A DNA stretch of 64,000 nt from Nematocida ironsii (Eukaryota > Microsporidia): positions 124,001 through 188,000 of the forward strand of contig LTDK01000174.1 of NCBI GenBank assembly GCA_001642415.1, given 5' to 3'. The translations under genes were made by a program, and so were the position numbers. A model generated the notes under the pieces. The model did not search any database, was not told the DNA's origin, and saw only the letters and a list, made by a program, of their open reading frames with translations. Positions 9,794 to 19,448 of this stretch are shown piece after piece; position 1 is the first letter of the stretch; each line of letters begins with the position of its first letter.

Positions 9794-10086
9794 ATTATAA
9801 ATAAAGTACAATGTAGTATAAACAGTAGTAATTAAACGATAGTACTGACAGCTTTATATTTAAAAGTAAACTATAATTATTCATAGGGAGTGCCTTCTTT
9901 ATTTACATATAAAATAATTGGAAGAGTGAATTTCCAGGGATATATTTGGGTTAATTCGGGTTACACATAAATATGTGCAATAATTATAGCAAGAAGGTGG
10001 GGGCTGTGTTTATTTACTGTTGCGTATTATGAATTTCTTTTATTGCCCTAAACAAGATAAATATAGCGTAATAGAAAAATTTGAAT

Positions 10087-11193
10087 ATGCAAATTATAAG
10101 TATAGCAGAGGAGAAGAAGATGTATAATACAGCAGAGGATGTGCATGGTTTGGTTGAAAGAATAAAAAAGTCGGCAGAGACTCTTAAGGGGATAGACTTA
10201 AGTGAAAACTCATTCTCTCCCGATGCATTAGAGGCCGTGCTTATTGAGCTATCAAAAATAGAAGAGATGGAAATAGTAATATTCAAAGGCATTTTTACGC
10301 AGAGGGTAAAGGAGCAGGTTTATCCCAGTTTACAAAGCATTGTAAAGTATCTTACTCCACTAAAGAAAATAGCATACTTTGATATTTCAGATAATGCATT
10401 GTCGCTACACGGGATGGAAATACTTTCCCCAATGATAGAAAAAATGCATTTATTAAAGCATTTAGTAATGAATAACAACGGGATAGGAATAGATGGAGGA
10501 GAGTTCTTGTCTCAGGCATTGGAGAATCTGTCTAAAGAAAGCAAAGTATTGGAGTCTTTGGAGGTGGGCAGAAACCGTCTGGAAGAATCTGCTACTAAGC
10601 TAGGAAAGGCTTTATCCCTTTTCCCTTGTTTTGATGCACTGAAGATATACCAGAACAGCATCAACAGCATAAACACTGGAAACCTTCTAACTTCTCTGAG
10701 CACGTTAAACATGCGTATTTTGGACATATCAGACAACTTTTTATTGGAGTACGGCTCTACTGTACTGTCGCAGGCAATGAAATCTTGGCCAATTGAGTAT
10801 TTGAATATAGCGGACTGCATGATGTCAGACAAAGGAGTGGAAGTACTTGCCAATGCACTTCCCGAGCACATATACATACAGGGAGAGCTTGTTTCAGAGA
10901 AAGAGATCGATATGTCATATAACGATATTACAGACGAATCACTAGATAGTATCCGGGCAATTATAAAAAAAATATGCCATACAAAGTTTATTCTAACAGG
11001 AAATGAAATAGGAAAGGATGAAATATCACAAATTAAAAAAGAAGCAGAAATGACAACGTGTGAAATAGAGTTCGAAGAAGAAGAAGATGAGCTAGTTTTC
11101 TCATCCGAGGAGAAGGAAAAGACCGCATCAGACGAAGAAATCATAAGAAAGCTTGAAGAGCAGATTTCTGAAATAGTTATACAGAAAGAATAA
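10087..11193 (+). CDS. RNA1: Ran GTPase-activating protein
   Basis: 368 residues from the ATG at 10087 (an earlier in-frame TTG is ignored). Leucine-rich repeats of the RanGAP type run through most of the protein ('FDISDNALS', 'LVMNNNGIG', 'LDISDNFLL', 'IDMSYNDIT'). 'IFTQRVKEQV' (~70-79) aligns with the segment that carries the functional arginine of yeast and human RanGAP (here Arg73). The C-terminal ~60 residues are acidic, as in all RanGAPs. It activates GTP hydrolysis by Ran on the cytoplasmic side of the nuclear pore, which maintains the Ran gradient for nuclear transport. The length is close to S. pombe rna1p (386). Confidence 0.92.
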   Translation: MQIISIAEEKKMYNTAEDVHGLVERIKKSAETLKGIDLSENSFSPDALEAVLIELSKIEEMEIVIFKGIFTQRVKEQVYPSLQSIVKYLTPLKKIAYFDISDNALSLHGMEILSPMIEKMHLLKHLVMNNNGIGIDGGEFLSQALENLSKESKVLESLEVGRNRLEESATKLGKALSLFPCFDALKIYQNSINSINTGNLLTSLSTLNMRILDISDNFLLEYGSTVLSQAMKSWPIEYLNIADCMMSDKGVEVLANALPEHIYIQGELVSEKEIDMSYNDITDESLDSIRAIIKKICHTKFILTGNEIGKDEISQIKKEAEMTTCEIEFEEEEDELVFSSEEKEKTASDEEIIRKLEEQISEIVIQKE

Positions 11194-11626
11194 AACTTTA
11201 AAGAATGTGTCTATTCTGCAAAAAGGAGCTTAAAGTATTTTAAACTTAAATAAACATCTACGAAAATCAATTAGCATTCTATTTTTACACAATATTTGTT
11301 TTTATATGTAGTTTATTTTCTTACAAATATTTAGATAAATCTATTCAGAAGTGTTTTATTATACATATATTCATCAGATATAATTATATATGTATTGTAT
11401 CCGATGACAATCTACCAAGTATATATACGGAACCATCCATTTATTACTAAGCCTATGCCTAGAATCATTGTATCACTTTCACTGCGCCTGGTAGAGCTCC
11501 TAAGCATATCTACTGATCACTCTTTCTTTTTATGAGAATGTTTTGTGTATGTTTTGTAGTTTATTTTATTTCCATTACATAAATCATAAAACACAAAAGA
11601 CATTTACAAAAGTTTATTTTTACACA
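11194..11626. other. Intergenic region upstream of the WNK-like gene
   Basis: 433 bp, AT-rich, between two genes on the same strand. The last 20 bases before the ATG at 11627 are T-rich then ACACA. An in-frame ATG at 11549 exists but would add a non-conserved Phe/Tyr-rich leader. Nothing else is recognised. Confidence 0.45.
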
Positions 11627-13459
11627 ATGCTGCACGGAGCAACAACAGAAAAAGAAATGGCTAAAAGAGAAGGTATTAATAAGGAGACTGATCTAGAAAT
11701 ACTTAAAAACGCCGGAAGATGGATAAAAGGAAACAAAGTAAGAAGCGCAAAGAACACTAAAATATACAATGGAGTAGATTCAGAAACATTTAAAAGGATA
11801 GATTATATAGAGATACATGCGCAAAAAGAAAGCACTGATCGGCTAGTGCAGAATAAGTGTATTATAGACAAAGAGTACTTGCCAAATGTCATTGCAGTTT
11901 GGGAGGACAAAGGCATTCTTACAATTATCACAGAGCCGCGGGGAGAGAAGCTGCTTCCTTTGTTATTTTCAGATAAACCAAATGAAGCACTTCCCACTCC
12001 CTTCCTATGCAGTATATCCAGAAAAATTCTTGTGGCAGTTATAGAATTGGAAAAAGACCAAATAAAAAATAGAGTCACCATAGACGGCATAACAATCTCA
12101 GAAGATGGGAAGGTATATATACACAGCGACTCGATTTGGAGAGATATTATTGAGGACTGTGTCTCAGAGGCGCAGACTGATGATGAAAGAACACGTGAGT
12201 TGGGGATAAGTCTTCTTTCTCTGGGAACTGGAGAAGTGCTAAGCGACTTCACAATGCTTTCTGATGCAGACATGGAGAATGAAGAGATGCAGTATAAAGT
12301 GCTTGCACAGGTCGTGAAGATAAGCATGCCTTGCTTTAAGGAAGTGGTGCTTTCTTTACTGGGAAGCAAGTACACCCCGCATCTTCTAGAGGAAACTCTT
12401 GCCATGCACTTTTTCTACCCAGAGGAGGAGCAAGAAATTGAACCGTGTCGCTGTGATGAAGAGGACTATTTAGATGGAGAGGGAATTGAAGAAATGTACT
12501 ACAGCGATAGAGGACTTGATCAGCTGCAGAAGAAAACAGAGGAAATATACGACTCTGATGGCGGTGTTTCTGTGAAGGCATCAACTCTTGACCAGACCAA
12601 GTTTGCATTTCAGATGCACTTTTTCAGAAGCAGCAAGAAAGTCTCTTTCTTCTTTAATAAAAATGCAGATACAGTAGAGAGTGTGGTGAAGGAGATGGAA
12701 GACGAGGGACTGGCAGAGGAAAGCGAAATCGAGCTAATAAAGGCCCATATGGAGAATTTAATCATTAAAATAGGCGAAACAGGAGAAGAAGAGGAGAATA
12801 AAGAAGAAAAGACTTCTGGTGATGGGCATAGCAGCGCACCAAGCACTCCGCAGACAAGTGAGGAAACAGATAAATTAAACAAAGAGAAAGAAGGATCAGA
12901 GGCAGGATCTGCATGGGCATTGACACCAACTGAAGGGTCTGAGGACAGCGGAGACGGCTATATAAAGGACTTTAAGAGCACACTGCCCATAAGCGAGTTT
13001 GTCTTTGAGGTGGCAGTGTCTGCAAAAAGAGCAAAAAGCATAGCAGAGGGATGGATAAGCCTTCTAAAAAAGCAAGATATAAAAACAGTAGGAGACTTAC
13101 GAATGCTTACAGAAGAGGACTGGGAGATGTTGGAGCTGCCGGTTTTTGCTTCTAGGGCCATGAAGAATGTTCTCTATGGGAAGGCATACACTCTATTCAA
13201 AGAGAAAATGCTGGGGATAGATGAAAGCATGAAGGAGTATGCAAATGAAAGCACCGTAGAGGATCTTTTTATGGAAACTGCGCACAACCACGGAAGGCCA
13301 GAGATGTTTAACGTCTGGCTACAGAAGGTAAAGTGCCAGGATATAAGAACCGTTGGGGAGCTTAAGCTTCTGCGGGAGGAGGATTGGGAGCAGCTTGATC
13401 TGTCTGTCTTTTCCTACAGGGCAATCCGAAATGCAATATTTAGGCACTGCAAATGCTAA
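11627..13459 (+). CDS. WNK-like pseudokinase with CCT/OSR1-C-like domain and two C-terminal helical repeats
   Basis: 610 residues from the ATG at 11627. The N-terminal ~190 residues resemble a WNK kinase: 'NTKIYNGVDSETFKRIDYIEI' (shown here without its last residues) follows the WNK glycine-loop and beta-3 region. However, no HRD catalytic loop is seen, and the DFG position reads 'HSDS', so it is probably catalytically dead. Around residues ~335-395, 'KVSFFFNKNADTVESVV' plus 'EMEDEGLAEESEIELIKAHM' match the CCT/OSR1-C fold of WNK and OSR1 kinases, which binds RFxV/I peptides. An acidic Ser/Thr-rich linker follows. The C-terminus has two copies of a ~70-residue SAM-like helical repeat, each with 'TVG.L..L.EEDWE.L.L.VF..RA'. 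Likely a scaffold or regulator rather than an enzyme (inference). Confidence 0.75.
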   Translation: MLHGATTEKEMAKREGINKETDLEILKNAGRWIKGNKVRSAKNTKIYNGVDSETFKRIDYIEIHAQKESTDRLVQNKCIIDKEYLPNVIAVWEDKGILTIITEPRGEKLLPLLFSDKPNEALPTPFLCSISRKILVAVIELEKDQIKNRVTIDGITISEDGKVYIHSDSIWRDIIEDCVSEAQTDDERTRELGISLLSLGTGEVLSDFTMLSDADMENEEMQYKVLAQVVKISMPCFKEVVLSLLGSKYTPHLLEETLAMHFFYPEEEQEIEPCRCDEEDYLDGEGIEEMYYSDRGLDQLQKKTEEIYDSDGGVSVKASTLDQTKFAFQMHFFRSSKKVSFFFNKNADTVESVVKEMEDEGLAEESEIELIKAHMENLIIKIGETGEEEENKEEKTSGDGHSSAPSTPQTSEETDKLNKEKEGSEAGSAWALTPTEGSEDSGDGYIKDFKSTLPISEFVFEVAVSAKRAKSIAEGWISLLKKQDIKTVGDLRMLTEEDWEMLELPVFASRAMKNVLYGKAYTLFKEKMLGIDESMKEYANESTVEDLFMETAHNHGRPEMFNVWLQKVKCQDIRTVGELKLLREEDWEQLDLSVFSYRAIRNAIFRHCKC

Positions 13460-13898
13460 CCAGATAAGAATAATCGTACAGTTGCTCAAATGAGTAAGAA
13501 ATAAAGTTAGATATATATTAAAAGAATAACTATTTTAGAGAAACAAAAATACTTTATAACTGAAATTGTATAAAAACAAGAAACATGCATTATTTGAATT
13601 TTATTATGGTCAAGAAATCTATATTTAGAAGATAAGCGCACAGCTCTCCAAATATGCATGTTTATATTTTTGAGTTTATATACCTAGAAAACTCTGGGTT
13701 GTTAGATATTAGAAGGCGAAAAGGCCATCACTATATTTAGAATGGTATATGGTGGAATGTTTCAGGCTATTGATTGGTTATTCTTCTGCAATCCTATTTA
13801 CGTATAGTAACTGATTAGATGTGCAGCAAATGTAATTGGTAGGATCTAAAACAGTAATAGATGCGCTTACATATAAATAGTTTCTTCTTTTAGGTGGT
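13460..13898. other. Intergenic region upstream of PGI1
   Basis: 439 bp, AT-rich. It ends in a pyrimidine run followed by TTTTAG, 6 bp before the PGI1 ATG, which resembles a 3' splice site (see findings). No gene was recognised. Confidence 0.4.
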
Positions 13899-15521
13899 AT
13901 GAAGGAAATTAAATCCTTGTTCACAGACAATGCAAGGATTGCAAAGCTAGTAAAAATTATAGAAAGCAAAAACGAAAGCATTCTCATTGACTACTCTAAA
14001 ACACACATCGATGACAGCGACTTCAAAAAGTGGCAGGAAAAGCTGGAGGGAATAAACATAGAAGGCAAGGTAAAGGAGATGTTCTCTGGTGAAAAAATAA
14101 ACTATACAGAAGACAGGCAGGTTCTTCATGTAAAGCTGCGCTCTACCAATGTGATTCAAGCAATGCGCACAGGGAGCACAAATGGTCTGGAGAAGGAAGA
14201 GAGAGAAATAGTTATGGAGTTAGAGAAAATGCAAGTTATATGCAACAACTTTGAGAACGGTAGTATGAAGGGTGCCTCTGGAAAGACAATTAAGAATGTA
14301 ATTGGAATAGGAATAGGGGGAAGTGATCTAGGGCCCCGCCTTCTTACATCTGCCATTCCACCTGCCTCTGCAAATGTAGGAAAGCAGTTTAGGTATGTTT
14401 CAAATGTAGACTCGCAAGAAATACATGCAGCTCTTATGGATATATCTCTAGAGGAGACTATTTTTGTTGTAGTCTCAAAAACATTCACCACACAGGAAAC
14501 ACTGGAAAATGCCAAAGTTGCTGTTTCTACTCTTATTTCTAGCTATCCATCCGGCCATACAGATAAAGAAATCATAAAATCTCACTTCTTGGCAGTGTCT
14601 GCTGCAAAGGACAAGGCAGTTTCCTTTGGAATTGAAGAGTGCAATGTTCTGGATATGTGGGACTATGTAGGAGGGAGATATTCCCTTTGGAGCTGTGTTG
14701 GGCTCACCTCTGCAATGAGCATGGGCTTTGCTGCCTTTTTAGAGCTTTTACAGGGTGCTTCTGAGATAGACGCCCACTTTTTAAACACCCCCATTGCAGA
14801 GAACATTCCTATGCTGCATGCAATGATAGAGTGCAAGTACATAAATGAGTACGGGTACGACAACAAGTGTATAGTCCCATACGACTACTATATGAAGCTC
14901 TTCCCAGCATACTTGCAGCAGTGTGAAATGGAAAGTAATGGAAAGTCTGTTACAAAGACCGGAGAGCGTCTTATCTCTGAAGATTTCCCTGAAAAGGGGC
15001 CTACCATGCAGACTGCACCTGTTATATGGGGGACTGTTGGCACAGACTCGCAGCACTCGTACTTTCAGCTGCTGCATCAGGGAACAGTCAGAACACTTTT
15101 AGAGTTTTTAATCCCTATCAACCCACGGGTAGAAACAGAAAGAAAAAACACAGAAGGCGGCGAGGGAATGTCCACTGCTCACGATGTGCTTGTCTCCAAC
15201 TGCTTAGCACAGTCTAGAGCACTTATGCTAGGAAAAGAGGCAGAGGGCGATCGGTACTTTAGTGGAAACAGACCATCCATTACAATTATGTACAGCCATC
15301 TCACCTCGCACACACTTGGTATGCTAATTGCGCTGTACGAGCACAAGATATTTGTTCAAGGAAAAGTATGGAACATTAACTCCTATGACCAGTTTGGTGT
15401 AGAATTAGGAAAGGTATTAGCAAAAGAAATACTTGCTAAAGTAGAAAAAAAACAGCCTGCTTCAGAGTTTGACCCATCAACCGACGTTCTCTTAGCACAC
15501 TATCAGCAGAAAAGAAAATAA
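13899..15521 (+). CDS. PGI1: Glucose-6-phosphate isomerase
   Basis: 540 residues. It interconverts glucose-6-phosphate and fructose-6-phosphate in glycolysis. Signature segments are 'IGIGIGGSDLGPRLL' (phosphate-binding loop), 'VSKTFTTQETL', 'GGRYSLWSCVGL' and 'HTLGMLIALYEHKIFVQG', ending 'WNINSYDQFGVELGK', all in order and intact. Compared with yeast and human enzymes (~555-558), about 25-35 residues of the N-terminal helix are missing: the protein begins at the equivalent of the 'LF' helix. Either the protein is genuinely shortened or a first exon or upstream start has been missed. In-frame upstream sequence is closed by a TAG at 13878. Confidence 0.95.
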   Translation: MKEIKSLFTDNARIAKLVKIIESKNESILIDYSKTHIDDSDFKKWQEKLEGINIEGKVKEMFSGEKINYTEDRQVLHVKLRSTNVIQAMRTGSTNGLEKEEREIVMELEKMQVICNNFENGSMKGASGKTIKNVIGIGIGGSDLGPRLLTSAIPPASANVGKQFRYVSNVDSQEIHAALMDISLEETIFVVVSKTFTTQETLENAKVAVSTLISSYPSGHTDKEIIKSHFLAVSAAKDKAVSFGIEECNVLDMWDYVGGRYSLWSCVGLTSAMSMGFAAFLELLQGASEIDAHFLNTPIAENIPMLHAMIECKYINEYGYDNKCIVPYDYYMKLFPAYLQQCEMESNGKSVTKTGERLISEDFPEKGPTMQTAPVIWGTVGTDSQHSYFQLLHQGTVRTLLEFLIPINPRVETERKNTEGGEGMSTAHDVLVSNCLAQSRALMLGKEAEGDRYFSGNRPSITIMYSHLTSHTLGMLIALYEHKIFVQGKVWNINSYDQFGVELGKVLAKEILAKVEKKQPASEFDPSTDVLLAHYQQKRK

Positions 15522-15844
15522 AAATCTAGGAATGCAATGCAGTTTTTTCATATTACTTGATTCATCTAACTTTCAAATAGCCATATGCATATATAAAACT
15601 AGCTGTTCTTGCTCTTTCTTGCCTTTTTATTAAGAGTCGGCTTCTTTATTGGGTAAATACAGTTATACTTTAATTTGCTGCGCATGTCTAACACCAATAG
15701 CCCCACTCATTTCGCCGTGCTGATGTTTATAAACAGATTGTATTGGCACGCGCATGCATCCTTTGTAGTGTATTATGTTTTTTCAGTTAACTCATTTCTT
15801 TTCTGCTTTGAAAATATTATTTCTTTTATTTTTTTGGTCCCTGT
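15522..15844. other. Intergenic region upstream of RPS6
   Basis: 323 bp. Mostly AT-rich with a mixed-composition patch (~15690-15770) that contains no recognised gene or RNA. It ends in a T-rich run and a CCC-like signal (separate entry). Confidence 0.4.
15826..15844 (+). promoter_or_regulatory. T-rich plus CCC-like start-proximal signal of RPS6
   Basis: A T run followed by GGTCCCTGT sits immediately before the ATG. CCC-like signals directly upstream of the start are known from microsporidian genes, especially highly expressed ones such as ribosomal proteins. The assignment is by position only. Confidence 0.5.
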
Positions 15845-16546
15845 ATGAAACTTAGCATTGCAAATCCAGAAAGAACCACACAAAAGGTTATAGAAATAGA
15901 GCACAATGTAGAATCAGCATTATATGAGAAGAGAATTATGGATGTTATTGAGGGAGAGTTAATTGCCCCAGAGTGGTCCGGATTTTTGTTACAGTTAACC
16001 GGTGGAACCGACAAACAAGGATTCCCAATGAAGCCTGGTGTCATGACTCCAGACAGAGTAAGATTACTTCTTAAAAAAGGAGACACTGGATTCAGATGCA
16101 CTGACAACGGCCTCAGAAGAAGAAAGAGTGTAAGAGGTGATGTAGTCTCTGAGCACATTGGTGTGCTGAACTTGAAAGTAGTCAAGGAGGGAAGCCACGT
16201 ATTCGAGGGATTCAATGACATTGTCAACCCACTGGCAAGAGGACCAAAGAGAGCCTCAAAGATTAGAAAGCTATTTGGCCTTAGCAGCGATGTAATGAAC
16301 TTGGAGGACTACGTCATTCCCCACACAAAGACAACCAAGAGTGGTGAGACTAAAGTAGTAAAGCCAAAGATCCAGAGGCTGATCACTGAGAAGCACATAC
16401 AGAGATGGCAAGAAAGAATTGCTGCAAGAATTGAAAGACAGAAGCTTGGAAGAGAAAGAAAGGCCAAATACTTCGCAATGATGAAGGAGAGAGGATTACT
16501 TACCAGCAGAAGTGAAGGATTCAAAACTAAGAGAGCATCCGCATAA
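15845..16546 (+). CDS. RPS6: 40S ribosomal protein S6 (eS6)
   Basis: 233 residues, colinear with eS6: it starts 'MKLSIANPERTTQKVIEI', with 'GGTDKQGFPMKPGV' and 'RVRLLLKKGDTGFR' in the conserved core and a basic helical tail. The family is ~236-249 residues. The C-terminus ends 'GFKTKRASA' and has fewer clustered serines than the phosphorylated RRLSS tail of yeast and animals, so TOR/S6-kinase-type regulation may be lost (inference). It is a structural component of the small subunit. Confidence 0.96.
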   Translation: MKLSIANPERTTQKVIEIEHNVESALYEKRIMDVIEGELIAPEWSGFLLQLTGGTDKQGFPMKPGVMTPDRVRLLLKKGDTGFRCTDNGLRRRKSVRGDVVSEHIGVLNLKVVKEGSHVFEGFNDIVNPLARGPKRASKIRKLFGLSSDVMNLEDYVIPHTKTTKSGETKVVKPKIQRLITEKHIQRWQERIAARIERQKLGRERKAKYFAMMKERGLLTSRSEGFKTKRASA

Positions 16547-16680
16547 TAAACTTAAGTTATCTTATTTCATACACTTACCATATTTCTTCTATACGCCCTG
16601 CAGCAAACAGATGTGCGCTAACAACACTTTCTTATTAACTATATATAACATTGCAGATAGTTTATATGTCTGTAAATATT

Positions 16681-17673
16681 CTACTTTATTTCTCCCTCCT
16701 CTGTGTCACTTAAGATCCTTCTTTCTTCTTTTAGGCGGGCATACTCCTTCTCTAGGCTTATTTCCAGATGCACAGACTCTTCTGCTGCTCTGGAGCCTTT
16801 GAATGCCTCCGCATAAAAGGCTTCTCTACCGCTTTTAAGCCCAATATCGCATGCTGTGCTATTTATTGTTTGGATAATCTCTTTTCTTCTCTTCTGTCTG
16901 CATTTGCTAAACACAGATTCAATAACAGAAATAGGCAAGTCAATTATGCTGTCAATCTCTTTCTGGACTGCTGTGTGCCTACCCTCTTTATATAATTTAG
17001 TGGCAGTATCTTGCGGTATTATGCACTCTAGTCGGGATATATCAATGGGGCTCTTTAGACCCTTTGTTACTGTGCAGTATATACTCAGCGGGTACTTCTT
17101 TATATATCTTATTATTTTTTCATATTCTATTACTGGCACTATGCGTCTTGAATGCACCATGTAATTATATTTGGGCAGATAGTTTGATATACCCATAAAT
17201 TGCACTGTTTTGTATGCATACTTATCATCATTTAGCATCAAGCCTACCCCTACTGCATTTTCCACTAGTTCACTCACATATGTGTCTACACACCCCTTTT
17301 TTTCTTTTATTCTATTAGAAAGCTCTTCTATAATAGTGCTGCCCCCTATTTTATAGGAGCACTCTAGAATGGCTTCCTTTGAAATGTGCTGTAGTATTTT
17401 ATGGTCTGGAATGTACGCTCGGTTGCTTAAGAGTGTGCCTAATGCATACATAGATGTTTCTTTATCTAAGCTGTCTAAAACAACCAATGAATCGGTTTGA
17501 TTTAGAGCAATTGCTGAAACAGGAAGATTTTCACAAAATTCATAGTTGGAGATTGCATTTTCATGCTCCATTTTTGGCTCCTCCTTCAAAATATGCATGT
17601 GTTCAATGCCCACCCACCTGTTTATACCTCTGTCTTTTCTATAAACATTTCCTAGCGCATCTATATACTGCAT
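16681..17673 (-). CDS. Hypothetical protein with charged C-terminal helix
   Basis: 330 residues, not recognised. No transmembrane segment or signal peptide. It starts 'MQYIDALGNVYRKDRGINRW', and the last ~60 residues are charged and likely coiled coil, ending 'ILSDTEEGEIK'. It is transcribed divergently from the zinc-finger gene (110 bp apart) and is convergent with RPS6. The coherent length, normal composition and lack of competing frames support a real gene. Confidence 0.75.
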   Translation of the reverse strand: MQYIDALGNVYRKDRGINRWVGIEHMHILKEEPKMEHENAISNYEFCENLPVSAIALNQTDSLVVLDSLDKETSMYALGTLLSNRAYIPDHKILQHISKEAILECSYKIGGSTIIEELSNRIKEKKGCVDTYVSELVENAVGVGLMLNDDKYAYKTVQFMGISNYLPKYNYMVHSRRIVPVIEYEKIIRYIKKYPLSIYCTVTKGLKSPIDISRLECIIPQDTATKLYKEGRHTAVQKEIDSIIDLPISVIESVFSKCRQKRRKEIIQTINSTACDIGLKSGREAFYAEAFKGSRAAEESVHLEISLEKEYARLKEERRILSDTEEGEIK

Positions 17674-17783
17674 TCTGCTTTTTACAATAATTGGTTACCA
17701 AAACAAGAAAATTCAAGTAAGAATGGTGGATTGATTTTTCAAATCTGTAGATAATAGAGTGAAAGGAGAGTCAGGGGAAAGAA

Positions 17784-18299
17784 ATGGAGGGCACAGGAAA
17801 CGGCAGGGAGTATCGACAAGAGATTGAAAACACAACAAATGTAAGAAAAAGAAAAGCAGAAAAGCACATGAGTGAAGCATACTTAATCGATCCAGACTAC
17901 TCCAATCGATATGACGAATGGAGAGAAGAGGACGACCAAAATATGCTGCCATTCAATATCCTGGCAAAATGTGCAGCAAAAGAGTTAAAACATTTAACCA
18001 AAAATAAGCCTAAGAAAGGATATAAGTCAGACGGAATGAGCACCATGTCCGAAAAAGACAGCGATATTGAGGATATAGAATTTCCCTACAGTATTTCTGG
18101 TGATAAAAAATTATATAGATGCACTTTTGAAGGGTGCGGAAAAGAATTCCCTTCCTTAAGTCGGATGAGAAGACATTACATAATCCACACTGGTGCTAAG
18201 CCTTTTAAATGTTTGAATGCAAAATGCACAAAATCATTTTCTAGAAGAGATAATATGATACAGCACTATAAAGGCCACTGTACACATACAAAAATGTAA
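17784..18299 (+). CDS. C2H2 zinc-finger protein, likely transcription factor
   Basis: 171 residues. Two adjacent classical fingers occupy the C-terminus (~residues 111-167), both of the form C-x4-C-x12-H-x3-H, joined by the TGAKPFK linker typical of DNA-binding fingers. Position -1 to 6 residues of the recognition helices are 'PSLSRMRRH' and 'SRRDNMIQH'. The N-terminal ~105 residues are charged and low in recognised features. It probably binds DNA in the nucleus; the target is unknown. Confidence 0.85.
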   Translation: MEGTGNGREYRQEIENTTNVRKRKAEKHMSEAYLIDPDYSNRYDEWREEDDQNMLPFNILAKCAAKELKHLTKNKPKKGYKSDGMSTMSEKDSDIEDIEFPYSISGDKKLYRCTFEGCGKEFPSLSRMRRHYIIHTGAKPFKCLNAKCTKSFSRRDNMIQHYKGHCTHTKM

Positions 18300-18360
18300 T
18301 TTCAATGGCATTTTTGTACAATAAATTGCTTAACTTTCTATATAGTTTTAAATTTTTACA

Positions 18361-18377
18361 CCCCAGTTAAAATTTAA
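18361..18377 (+). promoter_or_regulatory. CCC plus AAATTT start-proximal signals of RPS17
   Basis: CCCCAGTTAAAATTTAA lies directly before the ATG. It combines both start-proximal signal types described for microsporidia, which fits a highly expressed ribosomal protein gene. Confidence 0.55.
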
Positions 18378-18746
18378 ATGGGAAGAGTCAGTTCAAAGCT
18401 TATAAAGAATGCATCCAAGCAATTTGTAGAGAAACATTACGGAAACCTCACTATTGATTTCTATGAGAACAGAGACGTACTTGACACAGCATCTGTCATC
18501 AAAGGAAAGAAAGTAAGAAACAAGATTGCTGGATATGCCACTAGACTTATGAAAAGAATAAGATACGAGAAGGTAAAGGGAGTGTCTATCAGAGCACAGG
18601 AAGAGGAAAGAGAAAGAAACGAGAACTACGTTCCATCCGAGAGTATCATTGATGTTGAAAGAATAGAAGTTGACAGCGTAACAATGGACATGATAAAGGA
18701 AATTGGACTAACAGGAAGTTTCTTTGTTCCATCACTCGAGGCATAA
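18378..18746 (+). CDS. RPS17: 40S ribosomal protein S17 (eS17)
   Basis: 122 residues. 'MGRVSSKLIKNASKQ', 'GKKVRNKIAGYATRLMKRI' and 'AQEEERERNENYVPSES' follow eS17 throughout. The family is ~135 residues, and the last dozen or so C-terminal residues are absent. Structural component of the 40S beak and head region. Confidence 0.96.
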   Translation: MGRVSSKLIKNASKQFVEKHYGNLTIDFYENRDVLDTASVIKGKKVRNKIAGYATRLMKRIRYEKVKGVSIRAQEEERERNENYVPSESIIDVERIEVDSVTMDMIKEIGLTGSFFVPSLEA

Positions 18747-19448
18747 ATAACCCAATAATAAAGAGTACACGAATATTTGTCTATTTTCACACTAAAGCAC
18801 TAATAATACAATTTTTGTCTAAATTACCTTCATTATCTCATAGAGAATGCTTTACAGTATTTGTATTGGAGTAACTCCAGAGTATTCTACTGGATATAAT
18901 TTGTGTATGGTCTTCCTTAATAAACCCAGAAATGGCTTGCATATTATATCACTAAGTACAATAAAAATTACTACTCTTTTTATTCTTGGCTCTTTCTGCG
19001 CCTTTTCTCTGTTAGCTCTGCTTTAGTATATAGCAGGAATCCCTGCCATTCAATATATTTAGATGTTTTTGTATATCTGTTCTTTCAGTGGCTTATTTAA
19101 TTATATACTAATTCTTATCTAATAGAACTCTAAGAACTTATTATAAGTCCTGTCTGAATTGATTCTAAAAGTAAAATGTCTTTATCTTTATGCAAATCTG
19201 CAAATATTTATTATATTGGATAAATACTGATCTAATAATAAAAATGATAAATTTTTGGGTTATACATATTTCTGTTTCTGATTTATACCAAATTATTTTA
19301 TGCAATGTGTAATATATTCTGCATAGTAGCAGATATTAAAAATATTTTAATTCTTTGTTTATTTAGTAATTCTTTCCTACTCTCTAGTAATATACAGAGA
19401 TGAAATTTGAATTATAATTTATCTTCAATTATAGAAATAAATAACAGA
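18747..19448. other. Convergent 3' intergenic region
   Basis: 702 bp between the 3' ends of RPS17 and GlnRS; AT-rich with AATAAA-like sites. A small GC hairpin (GCAGG-AATC-CCTGC) lies near 19040-19055. No gene, RNA or repeat family was recognised. Confidence 0.4.

Noticed and set aside
10512..11144. 210-codon minus-strand frame opposite RNA1
   Set aside because: Ser/Phe-rich antisense shadow of an unambiguous RanGAP gene.
11543..11626. Longer N-terminus for the WNK-like gene
   Set aside because: It begins at TTG; an ATG at 11549 exists, but the leader is Phe/Tyr-rich and unlike anything in the family. ATG 11627 with an A/T-rich signal is preferred.
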